Program-made: the position numbers and the translations under genes
The notes under the pieces: generated by a model
What the model was told of the DNA's origin: nothing
What the model saw: only the letters and a program-made list of their open reading frames with translations
Database searches by the model: none
Part shown: piece by piece, positions 31,874-40,004 of the stretch
How positions within the stretch are numbered: position 1 is the stretch's first letter
How the letters are laid out: the number at the start of each line of letters is the position of its first letter
Source: Limnohabitans sp. 63ED37-2
GTDB taxonomy: Bacteria; Pseudomonadota; Gammaproteobacteria; Burkholderiales; Burkholderiaceae_C
Length of the DNA: 64,000 bases
Assembly (NCBI RefSeq): GCF_001412535.1
Contig: NZ_CP011774.1
Location: 2,847,501-2,911,500 of the forward strand
Direction of reading: 5' to 3'

Positions 31874-32269
31874 TTAAACCAGCTCGAGCGTAGAACTGGC
31901 GCATCGCTCGGCCACATGGGTCATGCCCGCCTGGTCAACCGGGAAAAAACCGGGGATGTTGTATTTGTTGAAGTAGGCATAGGACGAAAATGCCATCGAC
32001 CAATGGGCAAAACGCCTTGCCGTTTCGGGGTTTCGCGACAGCAACTCCACGCTGTGATGGCGGTCATCTCTTTGCAGACTTTGCCACAATGCCTCGATCG
32101 AAGCTGGTGGGCCTTCGATGCACTGCACAAACACCTCTTCGGTGTAGAGCAAATGTCCGGTGATGTTCAACTCGCTGTTGCGTTTGCGGCACTGCACCAG
32201 CAAATTAAACAGGTGCAAGCTGCCCAATTTGTGGGTGGCTTTTGAACGGTAAACGAGTCGTTCCAACAT
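31874..32269 (-). CDS. BLUF-domain blue-light sensor protein
   Basis: A 131-residue stand-alone BLUF photoreceptor. I start at ATG 32269, which has GGAG upstream; a Met nine codons earlier lacks one. The flavin-pocket residues fall at the AppA spacings: Y7, N31, Q49, W90 and M92 (AppA Y21, N45, Q63, W104, M106). Motifs NITGHLLYTEEVFVQCIEG and FAHWSMAF are intact, so photoactivity is likely. It has no fused output domain. It lies between TonB receptor 2 and the copper block on the same strand, so it may feed light information into this locus through a partner protein. Confidence 0.9.
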   Translation of the reverse strand: MLERLVYRSKATHKLGSLHLFNLLVQCRKRNSELNITGHLLYTEEVFVQCIEGPPASIEALWQSLQRDDRHHSVELLSRNPETARRFAHWSMAFSSYAYFNKYNIPGFFPVDQAGMTHVAERCASSTLELV

Positions 32270-32281
32270 GAGGGGCTCCAA

Positions 32282-32315
32282 ATCAAGGCCCGGCATTTTG
32301 GTCGATGGCCTTGAT
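32282..32315. promoter_or_regulatory. 9-bp inverted repeat upstream of the BLUF gene
   Basis: ATCAAGGCC (32282-32290) and GGCCTTGAT (32307-32315) are perfect inverted arms separated by 16 bases. The nearer arm ends 12 bases before the BLUF start codon. It could be an operator or an mRNA hairpin affecting the BLUF ribosome-binding site. Confidence 0.5.
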
Positions 32316-32438
32316 ATGAGCCTTACAAAGGTTCTCAAACACACTCTGCGCTCAGGCCAGATCGTGCAACCACGACCCTGAGGTGGGGGCTGCCTCTTGG
32401 TCAGTGAACCGGCATGTTCAGGTCTGGCTTGAACGCAT

Positions 32439-34643
32439 TCAGAACCTGCGCTGCGCCTCCAGCCCCAGCAACAGCTTTCGCCCAGCCCCTGGCTCAAAGA
32501 AACGGCCGTTGCCGTCGTTCACGATCACCGAGCCTGCATGTTTTTGATCGGTCAGGTTGTCCAAGCGCACAAACTCCTTGAGCGTCCAATCCCCGCGCTC
32601 TTGCTTGAACTGTATGCCCAGGTTGAACAAGGTGTGCGCCGCGGCCGCGTCGGTGTTGAGGTCATTGACCATCACGCGCCCCACATGCCGCGCATCCAGC
32701 GTGACCCGGCTGCCAGCCCAGCCCGTGTCCCAGGCCGCTTGGGCAAACAGCTGCTGCTTGGGCAGGCCCGGAATTTGATTGCCCTGCGGCACTTGCACCT
32801 GTGGGGTGGCGTTGGGGCAACCTGATGTGGTGCAGGTCAAGAATGCGTCTTGGTAGTTCGCCCGCATCCAGGTGTAGGCCGTGGTGAACGTGACGGGTCC
32901 GGAACGCCATTCGCCCGCCAGCTCCAGACCTTGGCGCAAGGTGCGCCCGGCGTTCTGGAACGTGGTGCGGCCACCCGTGTTGTTTTGCACCACGATCTCG
33001 TCGTCGGTACGGATGTCAAACGCGGTCGCGCTCCAGCGCAACAGCTCGGCGCGGCCGCGCAGGCCCAGTTCGGCGCTGGTGCTGCGAGCGGCGTTGAGTT
33101 GGGTGTTGAAGCCCGAGACACCACCGCTGCGGTAGGCCACTTCGTTGAGTGTGGGGATCTCATAGCCTTTGCCGATGCTGGCAAAGGCCTGCGCGGATGG
33201 GCTCCACTGCCAACGCACACCGACCACAGGCAAGGTGGCGGTGTAGTCCTTGTTGCCACTGTCGTTCCCGTTGCTGCCCACAATGTAACGGTCGGTGGAT
33301 TCGTATTCGGTGCGGGTCTGGCGCAAGCCACCCATGAGGGTCAGGTCTTGTGTGCGCCACTCGGCTTGAACGTAAGGGTCCAGGGTTTGGGCGCGGTTGA
33401 CCTCGTCACGGCGCAACTTGCCTTGCACGCCCAGCGTGGCTCCAATGAAGTTCTCATAGCCCTTGCGGGTGTCGCTTTGCAGGTCAGACGCCACGCCAGC
33501 GCTGAGGGACAGGCGACCGCCTTGCCATTCGCGGTCATGCCGCCAGCGGGCGTTCCAGCCCCAGTAGTCGCGGTCCAGATCGATCACCCCACCCGAGCTG
33601 CCTGCAGGCACTTGCGCGCCCGTGGTGATCGATTGGTACTGCACAACCTGGCGCTGGCCGCCATAGCCCATGAGCTCCAGCTTGTGGCCACCGCCTAACG
33701 CTTGCTCAAAGGCCAAACCCAACTGGGTTTGTGAGACGGTTTTGCGGGTGTTGAAGCTGAGCGCCCCGGCATTGGTTTGGTCGAGATTGGCGTCGAACTC
33801 GGCACGGCTAAGACCTTGCGGATCGAGCGCCGAGCTGCTGTGGCGGTTGAACACCAGCACCGTGCGCCCGCCTTCGTGCGAGCGAGAGAGTTTCATGTTG
33901 GCCGTGCTGCGGTCGGCCGCTGACTGTGGGCGTGTGCCATCGGTGGCAAAGCCGCTCACGTCCAGCGCGTACGACCAACCCGGGGCCTGGGGTGTGCCGG
34001 TCTGGCCAGTGGCTTGCGTCGAGGCTCGCCACAAGCCGTCAGAGCCAGCCACCACACCAGTGCGCCACTGCGCGGGCCGCTGGCCATCTTCGGTGTAAAG
34101 CAGCAAGGCACCGCCAGACGATGCGCCGTACAGTGCGGCCATCGGGCCGCGCACCACTTCTACCCGGTCAGCGCTGCCCAGCGGAAAATTGGCCGCCTGG
34201 CCCGAGCCGTCCGGCGCACTGGCCGGGATGCCGTCCACAAACAGCCGCACGCCGCGCACACCAAAGGTGGCGCGAGCGCCGTAGCCGCGCACCGAAATTT
34301 GCAGGTCCTGGGCGTAGTTTTGTCGGTTGCGGATCACCAGGCCCGGCACACGCCCCAAACTCTCTGACAAATTGACCTGGGCTTGCCCCTCGCGCAGCTC
34401 ATCGCCGCTCACCACATCGACCGAGGCTGCGCCACGCCAGACCCCGCCGCCCGCGCGCTCGGCAGACACCACCACGGGCGACAAGGCCCCGGCGTCGGCC
34501 ACAGCCGCAGAATCGTTTACCGACTGCGCTTGAGCGCCTGTGACGCACATCAGGCTGATGGCCCAGGCCACAGGGGCCAGCCGGGCGCCATGGATGGGGT
34601 TCATGCTAGAGCGGGAGAAAGGGGTCAAGGAGACTGTTTTCAT
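32439..34643 (-). CDS. TonB-dependent outer-membrane receptor 2
   Basis: A 734-residue receptor from ATG 34643; another in-frame Met at 34604 (MNPIHGARL) is possible. The signal peptide ends VTGAQAQ. The plug has LSPVVVSAERAGG, NLSESLGRVPGLVIRNRQ, ISVRGYGARATFGVRGVRLFVDGIPASAPDGSGQ and VEVVRGPMAALYGASSGGALLLYTEDG. The barrel ends in QRRF with terminal Phe. It is the first gene of the 20-gene leftward block and divergent from the GST gene. Its ligand is unknown; its position upstream of copper genes makes a metal chelate plausible. Confidence 0.9.
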   Translation of the reverse strand: MKTVSLTPFSRSSMNPIHGARLAPVAWAISLMCVTGAQAQSVNDSAAVADAGALSPVVVSAERAGGGVWRGAASVDVVSGDELREGQAQVNLSESLGRVPGLVIRNRQNYAQDLQISVRGYGARATFGVRGVRLFVDGIPASAPDGSGQAANFPLGSADRVEVVRGPMAALYGASSGGALLLYTEDGQRPAQWRTGVVAGSDGLWRASTQATGQTGTPQAPGWSYALDVSGFATDGTRPQSAADRSTANMKLSRSHEGGRTVLVFNRHSSSALDPQGLSRAEFDANLDQTNAGALSFNTRKTVSQTQLGLAFEQALGGGHKLELMGYGGQRQVVQYQSITTGAQVPAGSSGGVIDLDRDYWGWNARWRHDREWQGGRLSLSAGVASDLQSDTRKGYENFIGATLGVQGKLRRDEVNRAQTLDPYVQAEWRTQDLTLMGGLRQTRTEYESTDRYIVGSNGNDSGNKDYTATLPVVGVRWQWSPSAQAFASIGKGYEIPTLNEVAYRSGGVSGFNTQLNAARSTSAELGLRGRAELLRWSATAFDIRTDDEIVVQNNTGGRTTFQNAGRTLRQGLELAGEWRSGPVTFTTAYTWMRANYQDAFLTCTTSGCPNATPQVQVPQGNQIPGLPKQQLFAQAAWDTGWAGSRVTLDARHVGRVMVNDLNTDAAAAHTLFNLGIQFKQERGDWTLKEFVRLDNLTDQKHAGSVIVNDGNGRFFEPGAGRKLLLGLEAQRRF

Positions 34644-34847
34644 GATCGTGCAGAGATGCATCTGGCCGGTAAAAATGGGATGGCGTGCGGGCCTGAGCCC
34701 CTGAACACCATCCGTTGTGGCCATTTTCTGGTGAAGCTCAAGACAGTGGCGACGCCGAGAAGACAGCACCCGCCGTCATCTTGGTGACCCCCACAAACGA
34801 ATGGGGACACTACGCTGCCATCTTTTCATTCCCTCAAGAGGCTTTCC

Positions 34848-35498
34848 ATGCTCAAACTCTGCGGTTTTGCAGGCAGCAACTACCACAACAAAGTCAAACT
34901 GGCCCTGCTCGAAAAAGGCGTGCCTTTTGAAGAAGAACTGGCCTGGGTTGGCGAAACCGACCCTGCGGCCAGCCCTTTGGGGAAAGTGCCTTATTTCAAA
35001 ACCGAAGATGGCGCGATGTGCGAGTCGGCGGTGATGCTGGAATACATCGAGCAAAAGTACCCACAAAACCCCCTGCTGCCTGCAGACCCCTTTGCCGCTG
35101 CCAAGGTGCGTGAATTGGCGCTGTTTCTGGACCTGCACCTGGAACTGGTGGCACGCAACCTCTACCCGCAAGCCTTTTTTGGCGGCAAGGTGAGCGACTC
35201 GGTGAAAGAAAAAGTCGGGGCGCAGCTCGAGAAAAACATCGCCGCTTTTGCCAAGCTGGCCAAGTTCTCGCCTTTTGTGGCGGGCGACACACTGACCTTG
35301 GCCGATTGCGCGGCCGTCACGCATTTCCCTTTGGTCTCGGGCGCCACCAAGCTGGTCTACGGGAAAGACTTCCTCGCTGATCTGCCAGTGCGCGATTACC
35401 TCAAGATGATGGGCGAGCGCCCCCACATGCAAAAAGTCAACGCCGACCGCAAAGCCAATATGGAATTGATGATGGCCCGCATGAAGGCCAAAAGCTGA
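34848..35498 (+). CDS. Glutathione S-transferase family protein
   Basis: A 216-residue GST. The N-terminal thioredoxin-like domain reads MLKLCGFAGSNYHNKVKLALLEKGVPFEEE, with the conserved cis-Pro in GKVPYF and the ESAVMLEYIEQKYP glutathione-binding segment. The helical C-terminal domain contains GDTLTLADCAAVTHFP. It is divergent from TonB receptor 2 and read alone. Substrate unknown. Confidence 0.92.
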   Translation: MLKLCGFAGSNYHNKVKLALLEKGVPFEEELAWVGETDPAASPLGKVPYFKTEDGAMCESAVMLEYIEQKYPQNPLLPADPFAAAKVRELALFLDLHLELVARNLYPQAFFGGKVSDSVKEKVGAQLEKNIAAFAKLAKFSPFVAGDTLTLADCAAVTHFPLVSGATKLVYGKDFLADLPVRDYLKMMGERPHMQKVNADRKANMELMMARMKAKS

Positions 35499-35565
35499 GT
35501 TTGTGCGTTTGAACACCTGATGTGCATCGACCCCGGCCCGTGGCTCGGCCACGCGGCCACGGGGG

Positions 35566-35579
35566 TTGACCCACATCAA
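35566..35579. promoter_or_regulatory. FNR/ANR-type binding site upstream of the C4 zinc-finger gene
   Basis: TTGACCCACATCAA matches the FNR/ANR consensus TTGAT-N4-ATCAA at nine of ten fixed positions. Its centre is 40.5 bases upstream of the A of the downstream ATG. TAGGAT at 35601-35606 is a possible -10 box that would put +1 at the start codon. Confidence 0.6.
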
Positions 35580-35612
35580 TACCGCTTCGCGACAGGTGCC
35601 TAGGATGAAGGC

Positions 35613-35975
35613 ATGACTTCATCCATTCACACCCTTCACCGCGAACGACTCTTGCTCGAACGCGCTCAACTTCTGCAGCGCATCGCTCAAGAGCGGGGCG
35701 GCTTGGTCTCTCGCGCGGACATGGCGGCTGAGCACGATGTGCGCAGTTTTGATGACCGAGCCCAGGCCATTTCAGAGCGCAACGATGAGTTCGCCATGAA
35801 CGAACACGAAACCGCCGAGTTGGGCGAGATCGATGCCGCGCTGGAACGCTACCAGGCTGGCACCTACGGCATCTGCACCGAATGTGGCATCAGCATTCCC
35901 TCTGCCCGTCTGAGTGCTTACCCCACGGCCAAGCGTTGCTTCAGCTGCCAAAGCCTGTCGGAGCACCACCGCTGA
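35613..35975 (+). CDS. TraR/DksA-type C4 zinc-finger protein
   Basis: A 120-residue small DksA-like protein. A coiled-coil N-terminal half (RERLLLERAQLLQRIAQERGG... DDRAQAISERNDEFAMNEHE) leads to the C4 zinc finger CTECG...CFSCQ. DksA relatives bind the RNA polymerase secondary channel and modulate transcription. AGGA seven bases before the ATG could be a ribosome-binding site. The adjacent FNR-type site suggests induction under low oxygen. Confidence 0.88.
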   Translation: MTSSIHTLHRERLLLERAQLLQRIAQERGGLVSRADMAAEHDVRSFDDRAQAISERNDEFAMNEHETAELGEIDAALERYQAGTYGICTECGISIPSARLSAYPTAKRCFSCQSLSEHHR

Positions 35976-36025
35976 GCCGTCCAGACTTCGGGTTCTTCCC
36001 GCTGCCATGAGCCCTTTGGGCTGAT

Positions 36026-36451
36026 ATGCTTGAACGCATGCACAGCCTGTTTCATTTCGCTTTTCACGTCACCGACCTGGACGAAGCGCGTCGCTTTTAC
36101 GGCGATGTGCTCGGCTGCCAGGAAGGCCGCTCCACCAACACCTGGGTGGACTTTGACTTTTTTTCGCACCAAATTTCTCTGCACTTGGGCGAGCCTTTTA
36201 AAACCACCCTGACGGGCCATGTGGGCGACCACTTGGTGCCGATGCCGCACTTTGGCCTGGTCTTGCAAAAGGCCGAGTGGCAAGCACTGGCCGATCGCCT
36301 TCAGGCCAAGCAGATGAAGTTTGTGGTCGAGCCCCACCTGCGCTTTGCGGGTCAGCCTGGTGAGCAATGGACCATGTTCTTCATGGACCCGTTTGGCAAC
36401 CCGATCGAAGTCAAGGGTTTCGCCAGCTTGGACACGGTTTACGCCAGCTGA
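36026..36451 (+). CDS. VOC-superfamily (glyoxalase/bleomycin resistance/dioxygenase) protein
   Basis: A 141-residue protein with paired beta-alpha-beta-beta-beta modules: FHFAFHVTDLDEARRFYGDVLGC at the N-terminus and MFFMDPFGNPIEVKGF at the C-terminus. His in the first motif and Glu in the last are the expected metal ligands. A second possible start is the ATG at 36038. It is convergent with mrdA. Reaction unknown. Confidence 0.85.
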   Translation: MLERMHSLFHFAFHVTDLDEARRFYGDVLGCQEGRSTNTWVDFDFFSHQISLHLGEPFKTTLTGHVGDHLVPMPHFGLVLQKAEWQALADRLQAKQMKFVVEPHLRFAGQPGEQWTMFFMDPFGNPIEVKGFASLDTVYAS

Positions 36452-36472
36452 ACACCCTGGCTTTTCAATGTA

Positions 36473-38473
36473 TCAGGGCCGCTCGGTTTTGCCCGCAGTC
36501 AACGCCTTGGGCGCGATCAAGGGCACTTCGGATTTGCTCCGTGGCTTGCCGATCGGTGCGGCAGTCTGGCCTTTTTGCGTGGCGGCGATGTCTTCTTCAC
36601 TGGGGTATTGCCCCAGCAGCCAATAGTCAAACACCCGCCGAGCAATCGGGGCTGCCGAGGCGGCACCAAAACCTGCGTTCTCCACCACCACCGCCAAGGC
36701 AATTTTTGGATTCTCGGCAGGTGCATAGGCCATGTACAAGGCATGGTCGCGCTGGTATTCGGACAGCTTGGCTGCATCGTATTTGTCTTTTTGACCGATG
36801 GTCACCGCCTGCGCCGTGCCGGTTTTGCCCGCGCTGGTGTAACCCGCTCCGGCAAACACCCGCGCCGAAGTGCCCGAGGTGACCACCCCCACCAGGCCGT
36901 TGCGCACCACCTCCATGTGCTCTGGCTTGTACCCCAAATGCTGCGGCTGCTGGGCGCCCACCTGGGTCTGGGCATGGGTCAGCGCGTCCTGTGTGGCCGT
37001 GACCACACGGGGTTTGAACTGCATGCCACCGCTGGCCAAGGTGGCGGTGGCCGAGGCCAGTTGCAGCATGGTGAAGGTGTTGTAACCCTGACCGATGCCC
37101 AAAGAAATGGTCTCGCCGCCGTACCATTTCTTTTGCTCAGGTTTCTTGTAATAGTTCCGCTTCCATTCGGTGCTGGGCAAAATGCCTCGCACTTCCCCGG
37201 GCAGATCAATCCCCGTGATCTGGCCAAAACCCAATGGCTTCATGAAATCATGGATCGCATCCACGCCCATCTCGTTGGCCAGTGAGTAGTAGTACACATT
37301 GCTCGACAGCACAATGGAGCGCACCATGTCCACCGGACCAAGCCCGGCATCGCCATGGCTGCGGAAGGTGTGTCCGCCATACGTCCAAGAGCCCGCATCG
37401 TTGATGATGGTGCTGGCGCTGCGTTTGCCCGTTGACAATGCGGCCATGGCCATGAAAGGCTTGTAGGTTGAACCGGGCGGGTAGGTGCCGCGCAATGCCC
37501 GGTTGAGCAAGGGCTTGTCGATGGATTCATTGAGCATCTGCCAATTCTCGACATCGATGCCGTCCACGAACAAGTTGGGGTCGAACGTCGGCTTGCTCAC
37601 AAAGGCCAGCACCTCCCCGTTGTTCGGATCCAGCGCCACCAGCGCACCGCGGCGGTTACCGAACAAGTCTTCCACCATTTTTTGCAACTGGATGTCGATG
37701 GACAACACCACGTTTTGCCCGGGTATGGCGGGTCGACTGGACAGGCTGCGGGTAGCCCGGCCACCGGCGGAAGTTTCCACCTCGTTGACACCCGTGATGC
37801 CGTGGAGCTCGCGCTCGTAGCGTTGCTCCACCCCCAGCTTGCCAATGTATTCGGTGCCCCGGTAATTGGCCGCGGCATCTTCTTCCTCTTCCAGCCGCTC
37901 CTTGTCTCGCTGGTTGATGCGCCCGATGTAGCCAATCACATGGCTGGCCAGCTCGCTGTAGGGGTACTGGCGGAACAATCGGGCCTTGATCTCCACGCCT
38001 GGAAACCGGTAACTTTGCGCACTGAAGCGGGCCACCTCTTCATCGGTCAAGCGGTTGCGAATGGGCAGCGAGTCAAAACTCTTGGACTCCTCACGCAAGC
38101 GCTTGAAACGGCGGCGGTCCTTGGTTTGGATGTCCACCAGCTCGGCCAACTCATTGATGGTGGCTTCCAGGTCCTTGACCTTCGAGGGTGTGATCTCCAG
38201 TGTGTAAGCCGAATAGTTGCTGGCCAGCACAACGCCGTTGCGGTCCAAAATCGTGCCCCGCGGTGGCACAGTGGGCAAGATGGCTGTGCGGTTGTTTTCA
38301 GCTTGCGCCAACAGATCGTCGTGACGCACCACTTGCAGGTAAATCAGACGGCTGGCCAACAGCAAAAAACAAAACAACACCACCCACTGCATGACCTGCA
38401 CACGGTTTTGGAAGCGCAGGATTTCAGCGCGTGTGTCGCGCAGCTCGGACAGTGAGGTCAGGTTCCAAGACAT
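36473..38473 (-). CDS. mrdA: Penicillin-binding protein 2 (peptidoglycan DD-transpeptidase MrdA)
   Basis: The transpeptidase of the elongasome (Rod complex). From ATG 38473 it has 666 residues: a membrane anchor at about 28-46, a PBP dimerisation domain with PPRGTILDRNG, then the catalytic domain. Active-site motifs are S335-T-Y-K, S390-S-N and K550-T-G. It follows mreD by two bases. The rodA (mrdB) gene that usually comes next is absent; the following gene is convergent. Confidence 0.96.
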   Translation of the reverse strand: MSWNLTSLSELRDTRAEILRFQNRVQVMQWVVLFCFLLLASRLIYLQVVRHDDLLAQAENNRTAILPTVPPRGTILDRNGVVLASNYSAYTLEITPSKVKDLEATINELAELVDIQTKDRRRFKRLREESKSFDSLPIRNRLTDEEVARFSAQSYRFPGVEIKARLFRQYPYSELASHVIGYIGRINQRDKERLEEEEDAAANYRGTEYIGKLGVEQRYERELHGITGVNEVETSAGGRATRSLSSRPAIPGQNVVLSIDIQLQKMVEDLFGNRRGALVALDPNNGEVLAFVSKPTFDPNLFVDGIDVENWQMLNESIDKPLLNRALRGTYPPGSTYKPFMAMAALSTGKRSASTIINDAGSWTYGGHTFRSHGDAGLGPVDMVRSIVLSSNVYYYSLANEMGVDAIHDFMKPLGFGQITGIDLPGEVRGILPSTEWKRNYYKKPEQKKWYGGETISLGIGQGYNTFTMLQLASATATLASGGMQFKPRVVTATQDALTHAQTQVGAQQPQHLGYKPEHMEVVRNGLVGVVTSGTSARVFAGAGYTSAGKTGTAQAVTIGQKDKYDAAKLSEYQRDHALYMAYAPAENPKIALAVVVENAGFGAASAAPIARRVFDYWLLGQYPSEEDIAATQKGQTAAPIGKPRSKSEVPLIAPKALTAGKTERP

Positions 38474-38475
38474 GC

Positions 38476-38997
38476 TCACAGCGGACGAATATCGTCTCGC
38501 TCGAACGCGCGATGCTGGGGCGCCAGCAGCAAGGCCCCCACCAAAGGCCACAAGGCCGCTTGCAACAAAGGCCCAGGCAGCTGGCTCCAAGCGGGCCAAG
38601 CATCGTGCGCCACCAAACGCGTGAGCCACTCCACCACAGCGGCCACCACGAAGAGCGGCAATATTTGCAAGGCCTGCTCGCGCAAGGGGAACCACAGCAT
38701 GCGCCGCTGCGCCACCGTGGCCAGTCCTGAGAGCACCACATAGGACAGCGCGTTTTGCCCGAGCAAAGCCGACTCGTGCACATCCAAAGCCAAACCCAAT
38801 AGGAAGGCCAGCACCAGGCCGACACGGCGTGGCTGGTGCACGGTCCAGAAGACCATCACGATGGCCAGCACATCAGGCAGCCAGTGCCAGCCCAGCAGCC
38901 CCAACAACATGTGCAGCAACAAAGCCAAAAGAAAGCTCAAGGCAATGAACTTGGGGTTGGCGGGCAAGAGCAGGGGACGCCCTGCAGGCATGATCAT
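38476..38997 (-). CDS. mreD: Rod-shape-determining protein MreD
   Basis: A 173-residue polytopic inner-membrane protein of the elongasome with five or six hydrophobic segments. The WLPDVLAIVMVFWTVHQPRRVG and GLALDVHESALLGQNAL wording is typical. It overlaps mreC by four bases (ATGA) and precedes mrdA. Confidence 0.95.
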   Translation of the reverse strand: MIMPAGRPLLLPANPKFIALSFLLALLLHMLLGLLGWHWLPDVLAIVMVFWTVHQPRRVGLVLAFLLGLALDVHESALLGQNALSYVVLSGLATVAQRRMLWFPLREQALQILPLFVVAAVVEWLTRLVAHDAWPAWSQLPGPLLQAALWPLVGALLLAPQHRAFERDDIRPL

Positions 38998-39935
38998 GGT
39001 TTGGCTCCGGCAGCAGGCACAGCAGATGTGCCCCCCTTGGCTTTGCCCGCTTTGGGCTCTTCCGGCTTCGGGGGTTCTGGCCAGTCCTTGACCGGCAAGA
39101 GCACCAGCAAATGCCGCCCTCGCTCGGTGGCCATGGGCTCGGCGTGAACACGGGCAAATGACGAGTCCACACGTCGGTCAATTCGGGCAATGCGCCCGAC
39201 ATGCAAGCCCGCCGGATACACCCCATCGATGCCACTGGTGGTCAACAAATCGCCTTTTTGCATGTCCGCACCCGCGGGTACAAATTTCAAATCCAATGAC
39301 CCTCCCAGGGCTTGCGGGTCACCATGGGCCACATAGCGGCTGCCGGTTCGGGCGTTCATGACAGGGATGGTCTGCGCCCGGTCGGTCAGCAGCGTGACCT
39401 CGCTGACCAGCGGGTAAACGCGTGTGACCTGCCCCACCACCCCAGCCGTGTCAATGACGGCCGAGCCTTGCACGATTCCGGCCAACAAACCACGGTCCAC
39501 CACCACGCGCTGGGTATAGGGGTCTGACGTGTCATACAACACCTGTACCGCCTTGGCAGGACCCGCCACCTGGGCCCGCAGGTCCAGCAATTGCCGCAAA
39601 TGAGCGTTCTCTTGGCTGAGCTGCTCTACCTGCTGCAAACGTTGGGCTTGGGCGATGGTGCGGGTTTGAAAGTTCAAAGCCGCATCTTGTGCGTTTTCCA
39701 GATCGCCAAAGTAACGCGTCAGGGCGTTGAACGCATGCACGGGCTGCAGCGACAACCACTGCAATGGGGACAGCACCAAGGCCACGCCCGAGCGGATGGG
39801 CTGAGAAATCTGCATCCGATGGTCGGCCGCCATCAGCAACACCGCCAGAAGCCCCAACAACAGCATCTTGGAAGTCGCAGACAGACCTTGCCGAAAGATC
39901 GGCGGTGCACTGCGTTCAAGCGTATCCAGGGCCAT
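38994..39935 (-). CDS. mreC: Rod-shape-determining protein MreC
   Basis: A 313-residue bitopic protein with an N-terminal membrane helix (about 24-38), a coiled coil (LENAQDAALNFQTRTIAQAQRLQQVEQLSQENAHLRQLL) and the periplasmic beta domain (RVVVDRGLLAGIVQGSAVIDTAGVVGQV... SGIDGVYPAGLHVGRI). The C-terminal about 30 residues are Pro/Lys-rich and low-complexity. It scaffolds MreB, MreD and MrdA. Confidence 0.96.
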   Translation of the reverse strand: MALDTLERSAPPIFRQGLSATSKMLLLGLLAVLLMAADHRMQISQPIRSGVALVLSPLQWLSLQPVHAFNALTRYFGDLENAQDAALNFQTRTIAQAQRLQQVEQLSQENAHLRQLLDLRAQVAGPAKAVQVLYDTSDPYTQRVVVDRGLLAGIVQGSAVIDTAGVVGQVTRVYPLVSEVTLLTDRAQTIPVMNARTGSRYVAHGDPQALGGSLDLKFVPAGADMQKGDLLTTSGIDGVYPAGLHVGRIARIDRRVDSSFARVHAEPMATERGRHLLVLLPVKDWPEPPKPEEPKAGKAKGGTSAVPAAGAKP

Positions 39936-39961
39936 GGTTCAATTGCACCGGATGGTGGTGA

Positions 39962-39995
39962 AATGAGAAAGTGAGGATGCGGCGGGGCCGCATCC
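39962..39995 (-). terminator. Hairpin between mreB and mreC
   Basis: GGATGCGGC (39975-39983) and GCCGCATCC (39987-39995) form a perfect 9-bp stem with a GGG loop. On the minus strand it is followed by a pyrimidine-rich TCACTTTCTCATTT. It could partially terminate after mreB, giving more MreB than MreC. Confidence 0.55.
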
Positions 39996-40004
39996 GACAA
40001 GGGC

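Noticed and set aside
24529..34643. Methanobactin biosynthesis locus.
   Set aside because: MbnP and MbnH relatives are present, but no precursor peptide or MbnB/MbnC-type gene is visible, so the full system is not supported.
34744..34750. CAGTGGC (minus strand GCCACTG), the B12-box word of cobalamin riboswitches, in the leader of TonB receptor 2.
   Set aside because: The other conserved riboswitch blocks (the GGGAA-N-GGTG portion at correct distance) are not found around it, so the heptamer is probably chance.
39936..40004. Small coding gene between mreB and mreC.
   Set aside because: The gap is 69 bases and is occupied by the hairpin; no frame has coding features.
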